From: Archangium lansingense
Lineage (GTDB): Bacteria; Myxococcota; Myxococcia; Myxococcales; Myxococcaceae
DNA length: 64,000 nucleotides
NCBI RefSeq assembly: GCF_026626635.1
Contig: NZ_JAPNKA010000001.1
Location: 6,820,001-6,884,000 of the forward strand
Direction of reading: 5' to 3'
The translations under genes were made by a program, and so were the position numbers. Each line of letters starts with the position of its first letter. The first letter of the stretch is position 1. This document shows, in pieces, positions 59,677 to 64,000 of this stretch. Below the pieces are notes generated by a model. It worked only from the letters and a program-made list of their open reading frames with translations. It was not told the DNA's origin and ran no database searches.

Positions 59677-60849
59677 TCAGAGGGAGAGACGGAGCTGCCC
59701 CAGGAGGCTCAGCACATTGGGCTCGGGGGCGCTCTGGCCGGGGTGGCTCAGGATGGCGTCGAGCCGGACCTCCAACTGCGGAAGGATGAAGTAGTCGAAC
59801 GAGAGCCAGCCTCCGAGCGCGGTGACGTGGACCCCGGGCCGCTGAAGGACCTCGGCGGTGGCCAGCAGGTGGAAGCCCTGCTTCAGCTCGTAGTCCACCT
59901 GGAGCAGGCCGGTGTAGCCGCTCGCGAGCGGTCCCCCCTCGGGCCTGTCGAGCAGCACATCCGCTTCCAGCAGGAACACCAGCGGTTTCACGGGCGCCAC
60001 CCGCGCGAAGACACCATGTGCCTGGCGGAGGAAGGAGGGCCGCTTCGTCACCACGTCGTACCTGGCATGGGTCAGCAGGCTGCTCACCCCGAAGGCGGCT
60101 CGGGTGAACGGGGCCCATTCGACATAGCCAGAGTAACCGCGCTCCCGGTAGAGGTCCGGGTGGAGCTGGAAGTTGCCGAGGATGGCCATCACCTCCGTCC
60201 GGAGTCCCTCGATGTTGTAGGCCAGGGCCACTCCATGCTGCTGCTGCTCGTTGTGATCGGTGCGCGTGAGCTGCCGCGCCCACAACGTGTGCTCGACGGT
60301 GCGCAGACCAAAGGGCAGCGTCATCCGTCCGGCCCGCAGCAGCAGGGTCTGGTCCTCGTTGGCCAGCCCGAGCCAATGCTCTCGGGAGACCACGTTGTTC
60401 TCCTCGAAGTTGGTCAGCGCGGCGAACCTCGCGCCGCGCGCCACGAATCCCACGGAGCCACCGGCCCGGACGGGCCCTACGGCGATGTTCGCCCGGAGAT
60501 CGCTCACCATCTGGAGGGGCCGCACGTCGGTGTCATCGCCGGCCCGCGTGACGAGCCCTCCGCCACGGAAGGACAGGCCCAGGTTGAGCCAGTCCGGCAG
60601 GGTGACCGCCCCCAGGAGGAAGGCTGTGGTGGGACGCACCTCCTCCCCTTCCTTCTGCTCCCCGTATCGAGCCGCGAGGAGCAGCTCGGACTGGGCCCGT
60701 CCGTACGGCGTCAGGAGGGCCCCTCCTGAGGGATCGTGATGACACGTGGCACAGCTCGCGTAGCCGTGACGGATCATCCATGGAAAGGCCTCGGCGCGAG
60801 CAGCGACGAGACACACCACGACCAGCAGAAAGAGCAGCCCCTGGCGCAT
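59677..60849 (-). CDS. Outer-membrane beta-barrel protein with N-terminal haem motif
   Basis: A 390-aa protein with signal peptide (LLFLLVVVCLVAARAEA) and a haem motif CATCH (Cys33, Cys36, His37) directly after the processing region, in the segment HGYASCATCHHDPSGG. The rest has a beta-barrel look: alternating strands with aromatic ends such as LNLGLSFRGGG, VEWAPFTRAAFGVS and LEVRLDAILSHPGQ, ending in LRLSL. The haem plus barrel layout suggests a porin-cytochrome-like electron conduit, though only one haem motif is seen. It lies 24 bp upstream of the MYXO-CTERM gene and 18 bp downstream of the YceI gene. Confidence 0.75.
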   Translation of the reverse strand: MRQGLLFLLVVVCLVAARAEAFPWMIRHGYASCATCHHDPSGGALLTPYGRAQSELLLAARYGEQKEGEEVRPTTAFLLGAVTLPDWLNLGLSFRGGGLVTRAGDDTDVRPLQMVSDLRANIAVGPVRAGGSVGFVARGARFAALTNFEENNVVSREHWLGLANEDQTLLLRAGRMTLPFGLRTVEHTLWARQLTRTDHNEQQQHGVALAYNIEGLRTEVMAILGNFQLHPDLYRERGYSGYVEWAPFTRAAFGVSSLLTHARYDVVTKRPSFLRQAHGVFARVAPVKPLVFLLEADVLLDRPEGGPLASGYTGLLQVDYELKQGFHLLATAEVLQRPGVHVTALGGWLSFDYFILPQLEVRLDAILSHPGQSAPEPNVLSLLGQLRLSL

Positions 60850-60867
60850 ACGCTCTTCGCGCTCCCC

Positions 60868-61404
60868 CTACTTCCGTTTGAAGCTGAAGGCGACCGAGGT
60901 CTCGATGTCTGGCTTGACGGTCACTCCGAGGTAGCTCGGGATGTCGATGCCAAAGTCCTTGATGTTGAGCGGCACGCTCCCGGTCGTCTCGTAGACCTCA
61001 CCATTCCTGCGCACGGTGTACGTCACGGGCACGTCCTTCGTTTTGCCATGAAGGCTCAGCTGTCCGGTGACGGTCTGGGTCACCGCCTGCCCGCTCTCGG
61101 GGAGACGGATGGCGCTCCAGGGCACCACCAGCACGGCGTCGGGGTACTTGTCCGTCTGGAGGTACTTCTCGCGCATGTGGCGATCTCTCAGATCGGTGCC
61201 CGTCTTCAGCGTGGCCAGCGGCACGACGTAGGTCACCGTCTGCCCGTCGTCCTTGATGGAGAGCTCGTGCGTCGTGCCCTCCAGCTTGAAGCCACCGGGG
61301 CCCTTGCCATTGAACCTGGCGGTTGCGTCTCCCACGCGCTCCACCTGCGCCATCGCCGGCAAGGCGGTCAGCAACCACAGCACACACACGTGTCCGAGTC
61401 GCAT
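60868..61404 (-). CDS. YceI family periplasmic protein
   Basis: A 178-aa exported protein of the YceI fold, a lipocalin-like barrel that binds isoprenoid chains (polyprenyl, ubiquinone-like). Signal peptide is VCVLWLLTALPAMAQ. Family strands are visible: ARFNGKGPGGFKLEG, DLRDRHMREKYLQTDKYPDAV, VTGQLSLHGKTKDVPVTY and NIKDFGIDIPSYLGVTVK. GGAGGGGAG precedes the ATG. It lies between two haem protein genes (11 and 18 bp gaps). A YceI beside cytochromes suggests a quinone-linked role. Confidence 0.9.
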   Translation of the reverse strand: MRLGHVCVLWLLTALPAMAQVERVGDATARFNGKGPGGFKLEGTTHELSIKDDGQTVTYVVPLATLKTGTDLRDRHMREKYLQTDKYPDAVLVVPWSAIRLPESGQAVTQTVTGQLSLHGKTKDVPVTYTVRRNGEVYETTGSVPLNIKDFGIDIPSYLGVTVKPDIETSVAFSFKRK

Positions 61405-61415
61405 CTCCCCTCCCC

Positions 61416-61829
61416 TCACGGCGCGCCGCAGGAGAGCCACTCACTGAGCTTGCGCCGCTCGTCGTCCGGGGGCCTGGGCTCACTGGGCGGCATCGACGTG
61501 TTCACATTGCCGTCGGTGACGCCGGCCTCCTCGTTGATCTCGTCCGCGTGGGCGCGGACGACATCCAGCATGTCCCAGTTGAGCCCTTCCGGAGCGCCGT
61601 TGCGCTGGGCGCCGCTGAGCGTCGAGCTGTGACAGCGAGTGCAGTAGCTCTGGAAGAACTGCGTTCCGAAGTTCTGCGCGGTGAGGGTGGTGCCACCTGG
61701 TGGGCAGGTGGTGCCCCCTCCTCCACCGCCCCCTCCATTGCCGTCTCCACCGCTACCGCCACACCCGCCGAGCGCGAGCAGGACGACACCACCGATAGCG
61801 GCGAGCAACGGGCGGAAACGTTCAGTCAT
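61416..61829 (-). CDS. Small c-type cytochrome lipoprotein
   Basis: A 137-aa lipoprotein, first of the operon. The lipobox is LLALGGC (Cys23), followed by a Gly-rich spacer. The haem site CTRCH (Cys63, Cys66, His67) is preceded by FGTQFFQSY, and the distal Met is in NTSMPPSEPRPP. The end, RRKLSEWLSCGAP, is the usual closing helix of such single-haem envelope cytochromes. GGAGGG lies 8 nt before the ATG. Confidence 0.88.
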   Translation of the reverse strand: MTERFRPLLAAIGGVVLLALGGCGGSGGDGNGGGGGGGGTTCPPGGTTLTAQNFGTQFFQSYCTRCHSSTLSGAQRNGAPEGLNWDMLDVVRAHADEINEEAGVTDGNVNTSMPPSEPRPPDDERRKLSEWLSCGAP

Positions 61830-61983
61830 GGCAAGAGCCCTCCGGGCAGCAGCCCGCGCGAGCGGGAAATGGGGAGGGCACGATAAGGACGACAGAGCAG
61901 AGGGATAGCGTCCGCAAGTGCCGATCCGAGTTACCTCGGCAACGTTCGCATCCCGCGGGCCCCGTTACTCGCCCGCGCTGTTG

Positions 61984-62775
61984 TCAGCTGTGCTCAGACC
62001 GCTGGGCGTCCGAGGGGAGCGCGGCCTCCTGGCGGAGCATGCGCACCTCGCGGAGGAGCTCCGAGGCGGCCTCCAGGAGTCTCTGGGGGGCCGGAGACGT
62101 GGCTTCGCCCGAGGGCTGCGGGCCTCGTTCATCGTCGGGGTCACCCAGGCCGGAGTCGCGTGACTGCCGGAGGTGGGCCAGGATGCCAGCGCGAAGCTCC
62201 GCCGCGTTGTCCACTCCACGCAGGTAGCCTACGTGCAGCCCGCCGTCATGCGAGTGCTCGCCTGCGTCCCCCTTCGCCTCTCCACCTCCCGCCGTCCACA
62301 CTTCCAGATCGGCGATGCCCAGGAGCCGCTGGATGGGGCCCTGCCGGATGCCCACGTGCTGGACGTTGGCGAAGGTCATTGTCTGCTCCCGAGTCGAGAG
62401 CACGCCCTCGCGGATGCGCAGGCTGTGCTCCGAGACCAGGTACCAGCGCAGCTCGTAGTCCAGCCGCAGGATGGCGTAGCCGACGGGAAGCTGCAGGAGG
62501 AAGCCCACACAGGCGAGTGCCTCGATGTAGGGGGCGAGCTCGATGAGGAATGGGAGCCGGAGCCAGCGCGACCAGAAGGGCATCATCAGGTAGCCGACCA
62601 CCAGACCCACCGCGCCGCCGAACTGGGCAAGCCCCCATTTCACCTGGCGATAGCGGTAGTACGCGGGGGCCGCGCGGAAGACGCGGACTGAATTGGATGC
62701 GTCTTCCGGAGGCTTCGGCTCCGGAGGAACCCGCGCCACCTGGAGCACCCAGTTTCGAATCGTATCAATCGGCAC
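61984..62775 (-). CDS. PH domain-containing membrane protein (YdbS/bPH2-like)
   Basis: A 263-aa protein with a helical pair (FGGAVGLVVGYLMMPFW; YIEALACVGFLLQLPVGYAIL), then a bacterial PH domain: LRWYLVSEHSLRIREGVLSTREQ, TFANVQHVGIRQGPIQRLLGIADLEVWTA-like strands. The C-terminus is a charged helix (LLEAASELLREVRMLRQE). The GTG start with GGGGAGG upstream overlaps the end of the preceding PH gene by 11 bp, so the two are coupled. Function unknown. Confidence 0.8.
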   Translation of the reverse strand: MPIDTIRNWVLQVARVPPEPKPPEDASNSVRVFRAAPAYYRYRQVKWGLAQFGGAVGLVVGYLMMPFWSRWLRLPFLIELAPYIEALACVGFLLQLPVGYAILRLDYELRWYLVSEHSLRIREGVLSTREQTMTFANVQHVGIRQGPIQRLLGIADLEVWTAGGGEAKGDAGEHSHDGGLHVGYLRGVDNAAELRAGILAHLRQSRDSGLGDPDDERGPQPSGEATSPAPQRLLEAASELLREVRMLRQEAALPSDAQRSEHS

Positions 62776-63373
62776 GGGAACCTCCCCGAGGGGGCCGCAT
62801 GGACTCGCGCAGCGCACGCACCTCGCTTGCCACTTCGCGAAGGGTCGCGGTGAGTTCCTCGAGCGTCGCCGCCTCCGACGAGGCGACTCGGGGGGCCAGT
62901 TCGCGAGGTGGAGGCGTTCCGCGCAGGGGCCGGCTGCCGCGCATCCGGGCATAGAGGAAGTCCCGGAGCGGCTCGAAGAATTGAAGGCCCTCGATGGTCA
63001 TCTCCGCCTTCGCGCTCCCGCTCGCGGTCTGGACCTGGATGCGAGCGAGCCCCAGCCACCGCTCCAGCACATTGCTGGTGAGGTGGATGTCCTGGATGCG
63101 GGCATAGGTGAGGCTCACCTCACGCCGGAAGAGGACGCCCCAGCGCATGGAGATGCCCTCCTCATCCACCTCGTACACGAGCGTGCGGAAGCGGAAGTAG
63201 GAGTACAGGAGCTTCACCCAGAACGCGGGGCCCAGAAGCAGGGACTCGAGTGCGGAATAGGTGAGGAGGTTGCGATGCGGACGCAGCGTGGCAGGGAGGT
63301 TGGGGATGGGGCCCCACACCGCTGGTGGTGAGACTTGGCCCGGCTGCTCGCGAGCGGGGTTCTCGTGGTTCAT
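62765..63373 (-). CDS. PH domain-containing protein (bPH2-like)
   Basis: A 202-aa protein, first of the pair. It has a short hydrophobic helix (LESLLLGPAFWVKLLYSYF) and a bPH2 domain: RTLVYEVDEEGISMRWGVLFRREVS, YARIQDIHLTSNVLERWLGLARIQVQT-like strands, and a helical tail (ATLREVASEVRALRESM). The two neighbours are homologous; such pairs (YdbS/YdbT-type) may form a membrane complex. GGAGGGAGG precedes the ATG. Confidence 0.85.
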   Translation of the reverse strand: MNHENPAREQPGQVSPPAVWGPIPNLPATLRPHRNLLTYSALESLLLGPAFWVKLLYSYFRFRTLVYEVDEEGISMRWGVLFRREVSLTYARIQDIHLTSNVLERWLGLARIQVQTASGSAKAEMTIEGLQFFEPLRDFLYARMRGSRPLRGTPPPRELAPRVASSEAATLEELTATLREVASEVRALRESMRPPRGGSRAD

Positions 63374-63581
63374 GAAGTCCTCCCTCCAGAGACACTCTAC
63401 GTATCAGGCGAGCCAGGTATTGCGCAGCTTCGGTGCCGAGCCCTGTGTCCGACCAGCGGGTCCGTCCAAGGGTTGACAGGATTTTTGAGCGGTTTTCGTC
63501 AAGGGGGAACCGGTGGTGCACGGTGCCCGCCCGGACCCATTCCCTCTCACCACCCGACCCTCAATCCCAAGGACCCACCCT

Positions 63582-64000
63582 TTGTCCAAGAGCCTTGCTC
63601 TCTCGCTGTGTGCCCTGTTCGTGTCCGGTTGTGGCTCCGAGCAGTCTTCCACCACCTCCATCCAGACCCGGAGCGCGGCCCTGCAACAGTCCGCCGCGAC
63701 CCACGGCTACGAAGTGGAGCTGTCCGCCGGAGAGGAGGTACTGATCGAACCCGGATCGGGCCATCAGGTCATCGGGTACCTCGATGGCTTCTACGCCCAT
63801 CTCCAGCCCGGACTCGTTCGCGGCTCGGTCCAGATGGACGTGGACGCCGCCAGCGCTTCCGGTCCCTCCGACAGCGTGGATGATGGCCAGTTGGCGTTGC
63901 AGCTCCACGACGGGACGAACTGGATTGACCACTCCGTGCGTAACGTCCGCTTGACGGAGTCCTTCTACGGAGAGGTGCGCAACACCCTGCCCGAGAGCAC
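63582..64000 (+). CDS. N-terminal part of a secreted lipoprotein, cut by the window edge
   Basis: An open frame of about 140 codons continuing past the right edge. It starts TTG (AAGGA about 10 nt upstream): SKSLALSLCALFVSGCGSEQ, with lipobox VSGC (Cys17). The mature part reads as a beta-rich domain: YEVELSAGEEVLIEPGSGHQ, RGSVQMDVDAAS, LALQLHDGTNWIDHSVRNVR. No family is recognised; a galactose-binding-like or surface module is possible. No strong promoter box was found upstream. Confidence 0.6.
   Translation, partial: MSKSLALSLCALFVSGCGSEQSSTTSIQTRSAALQQSAATHGYEVELSAGEEVLIEPGSGHQVIGYLDGFYAHLQPGLVRGSVQMDVDAASASGPSDSVDDGQLALQLHDGTNWIDHSVRNVRLTESFYGEVRNTLPES

Noticed and set aside
63473..63502. 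TTGACA as promoter of the last lipoprotein
   Set aside because: No acceptable -10 box at the usual 16-18 bp spacing.
1..64000. Defence island, prophage or transposon
   Set aside because: No integrase, transposase, terminal repeats or nuclease-type defence genes were found.

Overview
This is high-GC DNA from a myxobacterium, most likely of the Cystobacterineae (Archangium/Cystobacter-like). The inference rests on gene content: two copies of a DUF2381-type protein next to a Ser/Thr protein kinase, giant Ig-repeat lipoproteins, an ELWxxDGT-repeat lipoprotein, a protein with a MYXO-CTERM-like tail, many lipoproteins and one-component regulators, and large multi-sensor histidine kinases. No rRNA, tRNA, CRISPR array, integrase or insertion sequence was found. 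It reads as ordinary chromosome with lineage-specific accessory loci.

Layout. 0-12.2 kb: end of an unknown gene, a VOC-family protein, an M13 peptidase lipoprotein, a MEDS-domain/hybrid histidine kinase pair, an ABC-2 exporter, and a TonB-domain/TonB-dependent-receptor fusion with a partner lipoprotein. 12.2-17.5 kb: a LysR stub, a 55-aa protein, a LysM protein, a GNAT acetyltransferase, and the first DUF2381-kinase module, whose kinase is broken. 17.6-30.7 kb: two tandem giant lipoproteins with the same 14 Ig-like plus 3 cysteine-module architecture. One carries a proteinase-K-like head and the other does not. Truncated remnants of unrelated genes lie on both sides. 30.8-35.2 kb: small lipoprotein, lipase-like protein, GNAT, and a divergent LysR/dehydrogenase pair. 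35.4-38.1 kb: the second, intact kinase-DUF2381 module. 38.1-45.6 kb: methyltransferase, TetR-SDR operon with a clear operator, LysR/DoxX pair, the arsR-SRPBCC/cupin-amidase operon, and a START-domain protein whose Shine-Dalgarno lies in a 10-bp hairpin. 45.6-58.6 kb: cell-wall amidase, Cys-rich secreted proteins, a protein with two L7/L12-like domains, an enoyl-CoA hydratase, a Tim44/zinc-ribbon/TerB protein, an ELWxxDGT lipoprotein and a PAS histidine kinase. 58.6-64 kb: a V4R-like protein, a four-gene operon of c-type-haem envelope proteins with a YceI protein, a pair of bacterial PH-domain proteins, and the start of another lipoprotein.

Strongest candidates for undescribed biology: the duplicated DUF2381-kinase module whose kinases end in a lipoprotein-like domain with its own start signals; the protease/no-protease twin giant lipoproteins; the compact envelope cytochrome operon; and the hairpin-masked ribosome binding site at 44981-45004. 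Functions are assigned from sequence motifs read by eye; no database search was run.
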